35,948 nt of DNA, from NCBI GenBank assembly GCA_020056965.1, contig JAGVGT010000050.1:1-35948 (forward strand), written 5' to 3'. Under the pieces are notes generated by a model that ran no database searches, was not told where the DNA came from, and saw only the letters and a list, made by a program, of their open reading frames with translations. Both the position numbers and the translations under genes were made by a program. This document shows positions 1 to 7,435 of the stretch, piece after piece. Source of the DNA: Deltaproteobacteria bacterium. Lineage in GTDB: Bacteria > Desulfobacterota > Desulfobulbia > Desulfobulbales > JAGXFP01. Numbering within the stretch: position 1 is the first letter of the stretch; each line of letters begins with the position of its first letter.

Positions 1-50
1 CTTCAGCCGCGAATGCGACCGGTCGGACTCTCGGAAGTTCGCGGCTGAAG
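1..50. repeat. REP-like inverted repeat (touches window edge)
   Basis: Two perfect 13-base arms, CTTCAGCCGCGAA at 1-13 and TTCGCGGCTGAAG at 38-50, flank a 24-base loop and are followed by CCGCTCCCAC. This resembles the short palindromic intergenic repeats (REP type) found in many GC-rich proteobacteria. The left boundary may lie outside the window. It could also act as a transcription barrier for the gene upstream, but no T-run follows it. Confidence 0.55.
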
Positions 51-111
51 CCGCTCCCACGGTTGCCTTGGATATCATCATCGAAAGAAAAACTTAAGGA
101 CCACGATTCCC

Positions 112-1281
112 ATGCTCAAGATCGAAAAAGCCGAGCGGCTCAAGCAATTACCGCCCTACCTGTTTGCCGAACTGGACCGCAAGAAGGATGCGGTGCGGGC
201 CAAAGGCGTTGACGTCATCGATATCGGCGTCGGCGACCCCGACCAGCCCACTCCCGATCACATTATCGACAGCCTCTGTAAGGCGGCCCGGGAACCCCGC
301 TTCCACCGCTATCCCAGCTATTCCGGGATGAACGATTTCCGCAAGGCGGTGGCCGTCTGGTACCAGAAGCGGCTGGGCGTTACCCTCGAGCCTCTGAAGG
401 AAGTGGTCTCGCTGATCGGTTCCAAGGAGGGCATCGCCCACATCCCCCTGGCCTTCATCAATCCCGGCGACGTGGTGCTGGTGCCGAGCCCGGCCTACCC
501 GGTCTACAAGACCGCGACCATCTTCGCCGACGGCATCCCCTACGAGATGCCGCTCTTGAAGGAGAACGGCTTTTTGCCCGACCTGGATATCATCCCCGCC
601 GAGACCCTGAAAAAGGCCAAGATGATCTTTTTGAACTACCCCAACAACCCCACCGCCGCCACCGCCACCCCGGAGTTTTTCGCCAAGGTGGTGGCGTTCG
701 CCAACCAGCACAACATCATGGTCTGCCATGATTACGCCTATTCGGAGATGGCCTACGACGGCTATCAGCCGCCCAGTTTCCTGGCCACCCCAGGGGCCAT
801 GGAGGTGGGGATCGAGTTCCATTCGCTCTCCAAGACTTACAACATGACGGGCTGGCGGATTGGTTGGGCGGCCGGTAATCGCGAGATCGTCGCCGGTCTG
901 GGCCAGATCAAGAGCAATATCGACTCCGGCATCTTCGAGGCCATCCAGATCGCCGGGATTGAGGCAATGCGTGACGACGATGCCTGGCTGGCTAAGATGC
1001 GCGCCCTCTACACCGAACGCCGCAATGTGCTGGTGGCCGGCCTGGACAAACTGGGCCTCAAGACCATCGCGCCCAAGGCCACCTTCTATGTCTGGGTGGA
1101 GGTGCCGAAGGGCTATGATTCGGCCGGGTTTGTCAGCCATCTCCTGGAAAAATGCGGCATCTGCGTCACCCCCGGCAACGGTTTCGGCGGTCCCGGCGAG
1201 GGCTATTTCCGCATGGCCCTCACCGTCGGCAAGGAGCGGTTGCAGGAGGCGCTGGACCGCATCGCCAAGATCGGCTTCTGA
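112..1281 (+). CDS. dapL: LL-diaminopimelate aminotransferase (DapL)
   Basis: This is a 389-residue PLP-dependent class I/II aminotransferase. DapL converts tetrahydrodipicolinate directly to LL-2,6-diaminopimelate with glutamate as amino donor, a shortcut in lysine and peptidoglycan precursor synthesis in the cytoplasm. Visible family features are the N-terminal substrate region with GVGDPDQPTP (39-48), NYPNNP (175-180), the cofactor-contacting HDYAY (206-210), the PLP Schiff-base lysine K241 in SLSKTYNMTGWRIG, and R249. Length is normal for the family. The ATG at 112 has AAGGA about 11 bases upstream. Its stop codon overlaps the folK start (TGATG), so the two genes are probably translationally coupled. 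Other aminotransferases of this fold are possible, but the sequence as a whole looks like the bacterial DapL type. Confidence 0.88.
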   Translation: MLKIEKAERLKQLPPYLFAELDRKKDAVRAKGVDVIDIGVGDPDQPTPDHIIDSLCKAAREPRFHRYPSYSGMNDFRKAVAVWYQKRLGVTLEPLKEVVSLIGSKEGIAHIPLAFINPGDVVLVPSPAYPVYKTATIFADGIPYEMPLLKENGFLPDLDIIPAETLKKAKMIFLNYPNNPTAATATPEFFAKVVAFANQHNIMVCHDYAYSEMAYDGYQPPSFLATPGAMEVGIEFHSLSKTYNMTGWRIGWAAGNREIVAGLGQIKSNIDSGIFEAIQIAGIEAMRDDDAWLAKMRALYTERRNVLVAGLDKLGLKTIAPKATFYVWVEVPKGYDSAGFVSHLLEKCGICVTPGNGFGGPGEGYFRMALTVGKERLQEALDRIAKIGF

Positions 1282-1841
1282 TGGGCCGGGCCTATATCGG
1301 CCTGGGCTCCAATCTCGGCGACGGGCGGCAAAACCTGCTGGCGGCTTGGCACAGGTTGGGCGAGCAGCCGGGCGTATTTCTCCTGGCCTTGTCCCACCCC
1401 TACCTGACCCGGCCGCTCTTAAAACCGGAATGGATGGCGGACGGGCTAGCGCCGGGAGACAATCTGTTCACCAACGGGGTTGGTTTCGTCGAATGCGCTT
1501 TGTCCGCCCGGGCGTTGCTGACCGTCATGCTGAGGATTGAGACAGAGCTGGGCCGGGATCGGAGGCGGACGGTGGATCGTCCCATTGATCTCGATCTGCT
1601 CTATTACGACGATCTGATCCTGGCCGAGAGCGATCTGCGCCTGCCGCACCCGGAGATCCCGAACCGGCGTTTTGTCCTGGCGCCCCTGACAGAACTGGCG
1701 CCGGCACATCGGCATCCCCTCCTCGGCCTGACCAGCCGGGAGATGCTGGAGAACCTGCCGGAGGATGACGCCGATGAGCTCCAAAGACTGAACTGGCGGA
1801 AGCAGCAGGGGCCGCTGGCCAGGGTTTCCGGTGTGCATTGA
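1281..1841 (+). CDS. folK: 2-amino-4-hydroxy-6-hydroxymethyldihydropteridine pyrophosphokinase (FolK/HPPK)
   Basis: The 186-residue protein transfers pyrophosphate from ATP to 6-hydroxymethyl-7,8-dihydropterin in folate synthesis. The HPPK hallmarks are present: an N-terminal YIGLGSNLGD and, after R-R-R-T-V, the motif DRPIDLDLLYYDD carrying the metal-binding aspartates, followed by LPHPEIPNRRFVLAPLTELAP. The frame is open further upstream to 1152, but the ATG at 1281 puts YIGLGSN in its normal place near the N-terminus and overlaps the dapL stop by one base. The protein is slightly longer than the usual ~160 residues because of an insertion around residues 45-60. Confidence 0.9.
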   Translation: MGRAYIGLGSNLGDGRQNLLAAWHRLGEQPGVFLLALSHPYLTRPLLKPEWMADGLAPGDNLFTNGVGFVECALSARALLTVMLRIETELGRDRRRTVDRPIDLDLLYYDDLILAESDLRLPHPEIPNRRFVLAPLTELAPAHRHPLLGLTSREMLENLPEDDADELQRLNWRKQQGPLARVSGVH

Positions 1842-1860
1842 TTTCGAGGTGAAGTAACCA

Positions 1861-2133
1861 TTGAGCCCCATACGAATACTGATCCTGATCGGCCTCTTTT
1901 ATCTGCTCTTCAAGTGGCTGATCAACTCCGGCCGCGGCGACCGGAAAGCTGCCCCCGGGCCCGCCGCAACGCCGCCCGGGTCGGCCCAGGACGTTTTGAG
2001 GGAAGACCCGGTCTGTCACACCCTGATTCCGGCCCGGCAGGCAATTACATGGACAATTAACGGAAAGACCTTATACTTCTGTAGCGCAGGCTGCCGGAGC
2101 AAATTCATTACCACCCAAGGAGATCAGCCATGA
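1861..2133 (+). CDS. Small membrane-anchored YHS-like metal-binding protein
   Basis: This 90-residue protein has one N-terminal membrane helix (about residues 4-22), a Pro/Ala/Gly-rich linker, and a C-terminal YHS/TRASH-like module with C52 and a C74-x3-C78 pair in the context DPVC...[11 protein letters not shown]. Such modules bind metal ions and often accompany metal handling, but the substrate cannot be told here. The start is TTG at 1861, with GAGGTGA nine bases upstream; no better in-frame start is visible. The last codons overlap the transaldolase start (ATGA at 2130-2133), indicating coupled translation in the dapL-folK operon. It resembles short PP0621-type proteins, but that link is from memory. 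Confidence 0.75.
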   Translation: MSPIRILILIGLFYLLFKWLINSGRGDRKAAPGPAATPPGSAQDVLREDPVCHTLIPARQAITWTINGKTLYFCSAGCRSKFITTQGDQP

Positions 2134-2771
2134 AGTTCTTTATCGATACCGCCAACATCTTCGAGATCAAACAAGCCGTGGAAATGGGCATGGTTGATGG
2201 CGTCACCACCAACCCTTCGTTGATCGCCAAGGAAGGTCGAAAATTCGAAGATATCCTCAAGGACATCTGCAAAATGGTTGACGGTCCGGTCAGCGCCGAG
2301 GTGATCAGCCTGGATGTTAAAGGCATGGTCGCCGAGGGTAAGAAGCTGGCCAAGCTCAGCGATAATATCGTCATCAAGGTGCCGATGACCATCGATGGCC
2401 TGAAGGCCGTCAAACAATTTGCCGCCGTAGGCATTCGCACCAACGTTACCTTGGTATTTTCGGCCTCCCAGGCGCTGTTGGCCGCCAAAGCCGGAGCAGC
2501 CTTCATCAGCCCCTTCGTCGGCCGTCTGGATGATGTTTCGGAAAACGGCATGGACCTGATCAGCAACATCATGACCATCCTCGATAACTACGGTTTTGCC
2601 AGCGAGGTGATTGTCGCCAGCATCCGGCATCCCATGCATGTGGTCGAGTCGGCCCTGATCGGCGCCGATATCGCCACCATCCCTTTTAAGGTCATCGAGC
2701 AGCTGGCCAAACACCCCCTGACCGACATCGGTATGGAAAAATTTCTCGCCGACTGGCAGAAAAGGAAGTAG
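2130..2771 (+). CDS. fsa: FSA/TalC-type transaldolase
   Basis: The 213-residue protein belongs to the short transaldolase/fructose-6-phosphate aldolase family, a class I aldolase in a TIM barrel. It acts in the non-oxidative pentose phosphate pathway or in fructose-6-phosphate cleavage. Family signatures seen are [10 protein letters not shown] at the N-terminus, [13 protein letters not shown] (24-36), the Schiff-base lysine K83 in [29 protein letters not shown], and [12 protein letters not shown] at 2130 follows AAGGAG with good spacing. Family members of this length are about evenly named transaldolase or F6P aldolase, and sequence alone does not decide the activity. Confidence 0.92.
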   Translation: MKFFIDTANIFEIKQAVEMGMVDGVTTNPSLIAKEGRKFEDILKDICKMVDGPVSAEVISLDVKGMVAEGKKLAKLSDNIVIKVPMTIDGLKAVKQFAAVGIRTNVTLVFSASQALLAAKAGAAFISPFVGRLDDVSENGMDLISNIMTILDNYGFASEVIVASIRHPMHVVESALIGADIATIPFKVIEQLAKHPLTDIGMEKFLADWQKRK

Positions 2772-2783
2772 TTGTGGTATAAT
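2753..2783 (+). promoter_or_regulatory. Candidate promoter for the lytic transglycosylase gene
   Basis: A perfect TATAAT lies at 2778-2783, right after the transaldolase stop. The only -35-like match is weak (CTGGCA at 2753-2758, 19-base spacer). The ATG at 2790 begins seven bases after the -10 box, so a transcript from this promoter would be nearly leaderless. Confidence 0.45.
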
Positions 2784-2789
2784 GCCCTT

Positions 2790-3464
2790 ATGAGACTTGT
2801 GACTCTCCATATAGTTTTGCCTCTTTTCGCGGCCTTGTTATGGTTGCCCGGGCGGGCAGGGGCAACCATATACAGCTTTGTGGATGAAAACGGCATCACG
2901 CATTATTCCAACGTCCCCAGCGATCCCCAGTACCGGCCGATTTTGGATTTACACCCAAAACGCGACGGCGATAGTAACGTTTCCGGGCGGGCGGGGCGCG
3001 GTTACGCGGGCGGCCTACCAACCGATCCGGATGCCTATGACCATCTGATCAGGTCGGCGGCCAGCCGCTATCAGGTTGATCCGCATTTGGTCAAGGCCGT
3101 GATCAGGGCCGAGTCAAATTTCGATTGTCTGGCCCGATCCAATAAGGGCGCTTTGGGGCTTATGCAATTGATGCCGGGTACCGCCACCGACATGGCGGTC
3201 GCCGACCCCTTTGACCCACAGGACAACATCGAGGGGGGCACCCGCTATCTGAGCAAAATGCTCTCGCTCTTCCCCGGTAATGTGCGCCTGGCTCTAGCTG
3301 CGTACAACGCCGGCCCGGGCCGGGTGATCGGGATTGGTCAGGTGCCCAGAATCAAGGAAACCATCGATTACATCCAAAAGGTCCAATTTTATTATCAGCG
3401 TTACCAGAAGAATTCTCCATCCCCTAAGCTATGGGCTCAAGCTGATTACGAGCCAAACAGCTGA
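2790..3464 (+). CDS. Secreted lytic transglycosylase (DUF4124 plus SLT domain)
   Basis: This 224-residue exported enzyme should cleave the glycan strands of peptidoglycan, forming 1,6-anhydro-muropeptides. Residues 1-25 form a signal peptide ending AGA before TIYSF. Residues 26-55 are a DUF4124-like segment (IYSFVDENGITHYSNVP). Residues ~84-190 are a Slt-type catalytic domain with the catalytic glutamate E108 in AVIRAESNF, then GALGLMQLMPGTA and LALAAYNAGPGRV. The reading frame can also begin at TTG 2772, which would have GGAAG close upstream; ATG 2790 is preferred because it gives a normal signal peptide. The gene is short for the family, as in small periplasmic MltC/Slt-like enzymes. Confidence 0.87.
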   Translation: MRLVTLHIVLPLFAALLWLPGRAGATIYSFVDENGITHYSNVPSDPQYRPILDLHPKRDGDSNVSGRAGRGYAGGLPTDPDAYDHLIRSAASRYQVDPHLVKAVIRAESNFDCLARSNKGALGLMQLMPGTATDMAVADPFDPQDNIEGGTRYLSKMLSLFPGNVRLALAAYNAGPGRVIGIGQVPRIKETIDYIQKVQFYYQRYQKNSPSPKLWAQADYEPNS

Positions 3465-3537
3465 ATTTTTCCTGCTGATTGACAGACCCTTCGTTCGCTT
3501 TTTTGGGACCGATTTTAGGTGGAGTCTTTTATCCAGG

Positions 3538-3566
3538 TTGAAAGGCTCCACCTGAAATGATATAAG
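3538..3566 (+). promoter_or_regulatory. Candidate promoter for pgsA
   Basis: TTGAAA (3538-3543), a 17-base spacer and TATAAG (3561-3566), with a TG just upstream of the -10 box, make a good sigma-70-type promoter. The ATG at 3573 lies seven bases after the -10 box, so the mRNA would be leaderless. An inverted repeat (AGGTGGAG 3517-3524, CTCCACCT 3546-3553) overlaps the -35/spacer region and could be an operator. Confidence 0.5.
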
Positions 3567-3572
3567 TTGCCC

Positions 3573-4145
3573 ATGCGTCAGCTCATCACCCTCCCCAACA
3601 TCCTGACCGGCTACCGCTTCGCTGTGGTTCCTTTTCTCTTGGTTTGCCTCCTGCCCGGGGTTGACCAATGGACCGAGGTCGTCGCTTTTTTGCTATTCCT
3701 GACCGCGGCCTTGACCGACTTGGCCGATGGCTACTATGCCCGGAAGCAGAAAAGTGAATCGGTGCTGGGAAAACTGATGGATCCCCTGGCCGACAAAGTT
3801 CTGGTTACGGTAGCCCTGGTTATGCTGATCCCCATCGGGCGGGTGCCGGCCTGGGCCAGCTTTTTGATTGTGGCCAGAGAACTGGTGGTAACCGGCCTGC
3901 GCGGAGTGGCAGCTTCATCCGGTATAGTTGTGGCAGCCAGCCGCATGGGTAAAATTAAGTCGGTTTTGCAGTATACAGCTCTCTGTGTCCTGATCTTTCC
4001 GGCCGCCTTGCTGCCCATCCCTTTTCTGCACCAGATTGGCTTGAACATTCTTTATGTTTCCCTGTTTATGACCATCTGGTCCGGGTTTGATTACTTCTAT
4101 CGTTTTCAAAGGGTTTTTTTGGTTGCTCCAGAGTCGCGGTTATAA
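3573..4145 (+). CDS. pgsA: CDP-diacylglycerol--glycerol-3-phosphate 3-phosphatidyltransferase
   Basis: The 190-residue integral membrane enzyme makes phosphatidylglycerophosphate, the committed step to phosphatidylglycerol and cardiolipin in the inner membrane. The full CDP-alcohol phosphatidyltransferase motif D-G-x2-A-R-x8-G-x3-D-x3-D is present (D52, G53, A56, R57, G66, D70, D74). Several hydrophobic helices surround it, and NILTGYRF at the N-terminus matches NxLTxxR of the family. ATG 3573 is preferred over TTG 3567; no Shine-Dalgarno sequence is visible before either, in keeping with a leaderless transcript. It stands alone between the lytic transglycosylase and the tRNA. Confidence 0.92.
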   Translation: MRQLITLPNILTGYRFAVVPFLLVCLLPGVDQWTEVVAFLLFLTAALTDLADGYYARKQKSESVLGKLMDPLADKVLVTVALVMLIPIGRVPAWASFLIVARELVVTGLRGVAASSGIVVAASRMGKIKSVLQYTALCVLIFPAALLPIPFLHQIGLNILYVSLFMTIWSGFDYFYRFQRVFLVAPESRL

Positions 4146-4177
4146 ATCGCCCTGGTATCTTCCCAGCACCCTTTTTC

Positions 4178-4206
4178 TTGACGCCATTGCCCGACTAATC
4201 TATATT
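4178..4206 (+). promoter_or_regulatory. Promoter of tRNA-Leu
   Basis: TTGACG (4178-4183), an exact 17-base spacer and TATATT (4201-4206) lie 28 bases before the tRNA. This is the strongest sigma-70-type promoter in the window. Confidence 0.8.
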
Positions 4207-4234
4207 CCCGTTTGCTTTTAGTTTTGGAGCTTTT

Positions 4235-4321
4235 GCCGGAGTGGTGAAATAGGTAGACGCACGGGACTCAAAATCCCGCGCTCGCAAGGGCATGTCGGTT
4301 CGATTCCGACCTCCGGCACCA
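4235..4321 (+). tRNA. tRNA-Leu (anticodon CAA)
   Basis: The 87-base class II tRNA has acceptor arms GCCGGAG (4235-4241) and CTCCGGC (4311-4317), then discriminator A and an encoded CCA (4319-4321). The anticodon stem is CGGGA/TCCCG with loop CTCAAAA, giving anticodon CAA at 4269-4271, which reads UUG. The long variable arm and the T-arm (GGTTCGATTCC) are present. It has its own promoter and a terminator at 4357. Confidence 0.95.
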
Positions 4322-4356
4322 TTTGATTGTTTAAGACATCCCAGGAAGTGCAATTG

Positions 4357-4388
4357 ACCCGCAGCCCTACAAGGTTTGCGGGTTTTTT
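4357..4388 (+). terminator. Rho-independent terminator after tRNA-Leu
   Basis: A seven-base perfect stem, ACCCGCA (4357-4363) and TGCGGGT (4377-4383), is followed by a run of T to 4388. Confidence 0.7.
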
Positions 4389-4460
4389 GTTGTTTAGATC
4401 ATAGGGCGGTTCGTCCTTACAGGTGCGAGGAAAGGACAAGCGGTTTCGATGGAAAGGATA

Positions 4461-4598
4461 TGTACAATCTGTACCCACCCGGTAGTGTAAAGAATTTTTC
4501 GCTTTATTCTCGGCAGTGCCTAACGTGAATTAGCCTGCTTCGGCCAGCTCCATTCTCTGTTCGATTTCCAGCTCTCAGAGAAGGGTACAGATTGTACC
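4461..4598. repeat. Inverted repeat pair in the tRNA-downstream gap
   Basis: TGTACAATCTGTACCC (4461-4476) has its near-perfect reverse complement at 4583-4598 (15 of 16 bases). Each arm is itself partly palindromic (GTACA...TGTAC). The ~106 bases between contain no gene. The pair may be ends of a small mobile element or recombinase/repressor sites. Confidence 0.5.
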
Positions 4599-4804
4599 CC
4601 CGTAGGAATTCAATTCCAGATCTCGCTGCCGCATTTTTTTTATGTCCTACCCGGGGTCGGAACTCGGTAAAGGTTTCCACAACATTAGCGACCAAGAACC
4701 TCCATTCGTTGTTGTGCAGAGTCCGCCGACGCCTGGTCTTGCCATAGAAGAATGCTCGCTACACCGGCACCATTCCATAATCCGTTACCATCCGGAATCG
4801 TCCC

Positions 4805-4838
4805 AAACGCCCTGAGAAATCAGGGCGTTTCTTTTTCT
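4805..4838. terminator. Strong terminator hairpin
   Basis: An 11-base perfect stem, AAACGCCCTGA (4805-4815) and TCAGGGCGTTT (4820-4830), with a GAAA tetraloop is followed by CTTTTTCT. It isolates the signalling genes from the tRNA region and could work in either direction. Confidence 0.75.
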
Positions 4839-4912
4839 GTTGTTCCTCTCCAGCCATCCTGATAGGCTTAAATCAAGCGACCTTCCAAACCCCTCCTTCT
4901 GGAGAAAAGCCA

Positions 4913-5011
4913 ATGCCCAGGCGGACAACAGCCTTGACGGAAATGCGGATTCGGGCCAGCAAGCAAGCCGCCAAGGCCACCAGGCTGCTAGTTGAGGGAA
5001 AACCCTTTTGA
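4913..5011 (+). CDS. Possible 32-aa basic leader peptide upstream of the histidine kinase
   Basis: A short frame starts at ATG 4913 with GGAGA about seven bases upstream and ends in a TGA (5009-5011) that overlaps the TTG start of the kinase (5008). The predicted peptide is strongly basic in its first two-thirds (MPRRTTALTEMRIRASKQ...) and resembles no family I know. The good ribosome site and the stop/start overlap suggest translational coupling to the rare TTG start. It may equally be chance in GC-rich DNA. Confidence 0.35.
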   Translation: MPRRTTALTEMRIRASKQAAKATRLLVEGKPF

Positions 5012-6990
5012 AGAAAGACGATTACAGCCAGAGAGGCGGCGTCGATCCGATCTTCTCCAGCCAGTATCTCTCCTTTGTCTCCGGGCTCCAGATTTTTGCC
5101 GCCCTCTACATCATCTCGCAGTTCAATTATCTGCTCTTCCACAGTTTTGCCGAGGGCTTCAGCATCGTCATCGCCTTCGGCATCTTCATGGTGGTTTCCC
5201 AGTCGCGGCCCAATGTCGATGTCTCCTATTTCACTTACGTCGGCACCGCCTATTTGTTTATCGCCCTCTTGGAATTGTTGCACACCCTCAGTTTCACCGG
5301 CATGAATGTCATCATGAGCTACCGCCTCGACATGCCCACCCAACTCTGGCTGGCCACTAGGGTAACCCAGGCCTTTGCCCTTCTTACCGGGCTGCTCTTT
5401 CTGAATCGCCGATTGCGGATTTTTCAGCTCTTTTTTCCATATTTCATCCTGACCGGAATCATTCTCCTCTCGGTCTTCTACTGGCGAAATTTTCCGGCCT
5501 GCCTGGATGGCGAAGATCTACCCACTTCTTTTGCCCGGGGCTTGGACTGGCTGATCATGGGTATGCTGGTTTGCGCCGCGCTCGTTATCATTTTGCGGCG
5601 GGGCAAGTTTGACGCCTACTCCTTCCGGACCATCTTCCTGTCGATTTTGACCCTGCTGATTTCCGATTTTCTCTTCAGGCTGAATCAACAGCTTGACCAA
5701 TTCGCCATCTACTACCATGTCAGCGCCTATTTTTTCCGCATCCTCTCTTTTTACCTCTTCTACCGCGCCGCCATCGCTAACTGCCTGGAAAAACCCTTTG
5801 AGGTGGTCCTGGAAGACCTGCAGCGGAAGGATAAGTCCCTGACCGAATCCCAGCTGCTGGCCGGACTGGGCAACTATGAGCAGGACTTGAAAACCGGCGA
5901 GTGGTACTGGTCGCAAGGACTCTACCGCCTGTTCGGCTACGAGAATAGCGACCTGCCCCCCAGTAATGGTCGCTTCTGGGAGTTGATTCACCCCGATGAT
6001 CTTGAGGCCTTCAGCACGAATTTCCGCGACCTCCTGGCCCGGCACCAGCCCATCGCCCTGGACTTCCGGATTGTCAGCAGCAGCGGCGAAATCCGCGACA
6101 TGCAGGTGATCGGCGCCGGGGTCTATGACAGCGAAGGTACCCCGGTCAGCCACTATGGAACGATCCAGGATGTCACCGAGCGCAACAAGACCCGGAAAGC
6201 CCTGGAAAAAGCCTATGGCGCCATGGAACAGCGCGTAGAGGACCGCAGCCTGGAATTGGTGCAGGTCAACGAACAACTCCTCCATGCCGGTAAGCTTTCG
6301 GCCATCGGCAAACTCTCGGCCTCCATCGCCCACGAATTCAACAACCCCCTGTTCGGGGTGATCAACGTTCTCAGCGGCATCCGCCGGCGGGTAAAAATGG
6401 AACAGGCTGACGCCGAACTGCTGGAGATGGCGCTCAAGGAATGCAGCCGGATGAAGAATCTGATCCGCGACCTGCAGGACTTCAACCGCCCCAGCTCCGG
6501 TCAACTGGCCCCGATGGACCTGCACCAGACCATCGATTCCCTGCTGCTGCTCAGCAAGAAGGATTTCAAGACCAGGAACATCGAAATATCGTGCGAGTAT
6601 GACCAGCGGATTCCCCATATCAAGGCGGTGGCCGACCAGATCAAGCAGGTTCTGCTTAATTTGCTGAACAACGCCGCCGATGCCTGCGAGGGCGGCGGAA
6701 CCATCAGGGTTCGCACCGAGCTGAGAGAGGCCGGAAAAGTTGCCATCCAGGTCATCGACAACGGCAAAGGGATTGAGCCCGAAAACCTGGAGAAGATCTT
6801 CGCGCCGTTTTTTACCACCAAGCCGGCCATCAAGGGTACCGGCCTGGGTCTGTCGGTCAGTCACGGCATCGTCAAGAGGCACGGCGGGACCATCACGGTG
6901 GAAAGCGAACCGAACAAGGGCACCACCTTCACGGTAACGCTGTTGATCGAAGGAGAACTACATGATGAAAAGATCGATTCTGATCGTTGA
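5008..6990 (+). CDS. Membrane sensor histidine kinase (MASE3-PAS-HisKA-HATPase)
   Basis: The 660-residue inner-membrane sensor kinase has a multi-helix MASE3-type region at about residues 15-255 ([19 protein letters not shown]; later [15 protein letters not shown] and PTQLWLATR). A PAS domain follows at ~277-395 ([25 protein letters not shown]). A HisKA domain has the phospho-accepting histidine H442 in SIAHEFNNP. The C-terminal HATPase_c domain has the N-box [12 protein letters not shown], the G1 box VIDNGKGI and [13 protein letters not shown]. The start is TTG with GAGGGA eight bases upstream. The gene overlaps the following response regulator by 29 bases, so the pair is almost certainly one two-component system. 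The signal is unknown; MASE3 regions are thought to sense from within the membrane. Confidence 0.9.
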   Translation: MKKDDYSQRGGVDPIFSSQYLSFVSGLQIFAALYIISQFNYLLFHSFAEGFSIVIAFGIFMVVSQSRPNVDVSYFTYVGTAYLFIALLELLHTLSFTGMNVIMSYRLDMPTQLWLATRVTQAFALLTGLLFLNRRLRIFQLFFPYFILTGIILLSVFYWRNFPACLDGEDLPTSFARGLDWLIMGMLVCAALVIILRRGKFDAYSFRTIFLSILTLLISDFLFRLNQQLDQFAIYYHVSAYFFRILSFYLFYRAAIANCLEKPFEVVLEDLQRKDKSLTESQLLAGLGNYEQDLKTGEWYWSQGLYRLFGYENSDLPPSNGRFWELIHPDDLEAFSTNFRDLLARHQPIALDFRIVSSSGEIRDMQVIGAGVYDSEGTPVSHYGTIQDVTERNKTRKALEKAYGAMEQRVEDRSLELVQVNEQLLHAGKLSAIGKLSASIAHEFNNPLFGVINVLSGIRRRVKMEQADAELLEMALKECSRMKNLIRDLQDFNRPSSGQLAPMDLHQTIDSLLLLSKKDFKTRNIEISCEYDQRIPHIKAVADQIKQVLLNLLNNAADACEGGGTIRVRTELREAGKVAIQVIDNGKGIEPENLEKIFAPFFTTKPAIKGTGLGLSVSHGIVKRHGGTITVESEPNKGTTFTVTLLIEGELHDEKIDSDR

Positions 6991-7435
6991 CGATGAAGAC
7001 ATCATCCTGGCCTCGCTGGGCCGGGATCTGGGTCTCGATCAATATGACGTCCAAACCGCCACCAGCGGCGAAGAGGCCATGCAAAAATTCCGGGCGGGGA
7101 AATTCGAACTGATCATCTCCGACTTCATGATGCCGGGCATCAACGGCCTGGAGCTGCTGAAATGGGTCAAGGCCCACGACCAGCACATTGTCTTCATTAT
7201 CCTGACCGGCTACGGCGATTCGGTTTCCACTCTGCAGATTCTGGAAAACGGGGCTGACGAGATGTTGCTCAAGCCCTGCGATACCGACGAACTGTTACTG
7301 CGGATGAACCGCTGCCTCAACACCCAGGACGCCATGCGCAGGCTGAAGATATTGGAGAAAACCCCACCGCGCTGCGGCAACTGTTCGGCAACCCTGGCCC
7401 AAACCGGCCCGGAGAGCACCGACTTTGCCCATTGA
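6962..7435 (+). CDS. Response regulator, receiver domain with short Cys-containing tail
   Basis: The 157-residue protein is a CheY-like receiver (residues ~5-122) with acidic pocket D10/D11, phospho-acceptor D54 in IISDFMMPG, T82 and K104. There is no recognised output domain. The ~35-residue tail holds a C-G-N-C pair that could bind metal or respond to redox state. It begins inside the kinase gene (AAGGAG upstream of ATG 6962). It probably works through protein contact, or hands phosphate to another protein. Its stop is directly adjacent to that of the convergent HD-GYP gene. Confidence 0.9.
   Translation: MMKRSILIVDDEDIILASLGRDLGLDQYDVQTATSGEEAMQKFRAGKFELIISDFMMPGINGLELLKWVKAHDQHIVFIILTGYGDSVSTLQILENGADEMLLKPCDTDELLLRMNRCLNTQDAMRRLKILEKTPPRCGNCSATLAQTGPESTDFAH

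Larger units (their letters stand above)
4313..4774. other. Gene-free stretch bounded by a repeat of the tRNA 3' end (possible element scar)
   Basis: The last bases of the tRNA plus two following bases (CCGGCACCATT, 4313-4323) recur at 4764-4774, and a terminator typical of a tRNA 3' flank follows at 4805. No credible gene lies between. Open frames there are short and unlike proteins; one is the antisense of the tRNA. Integrases often use tRNA 3' ends as attachment sites, so this may be a decayed or excised integrative element of about 450 bp. An 11-base repeat alone is weak evidence. Confidence 0.35.

Noticed and set aside
148..1140. 330-codon minus-strand frame opposite dapL
   Set aside because: Shadow frame caused by GC-rich codon bias of a clearly real gene; protein contains a long Gly run and no known fold.
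4218..4478. 86-codon minus-strand frame over the tRNA with VGIEPTCPCERGILSPVRLP
   Set aside because: This is the antisense translation of tRNA-Leu, a well-known false protein in annotations.
4504..4695. 63-codon minus-strand frame in the gap after the tRNA
   Set aside because: No ribosome site, no recognisable family, and amino-acid make-up typical of non-coding DNA.
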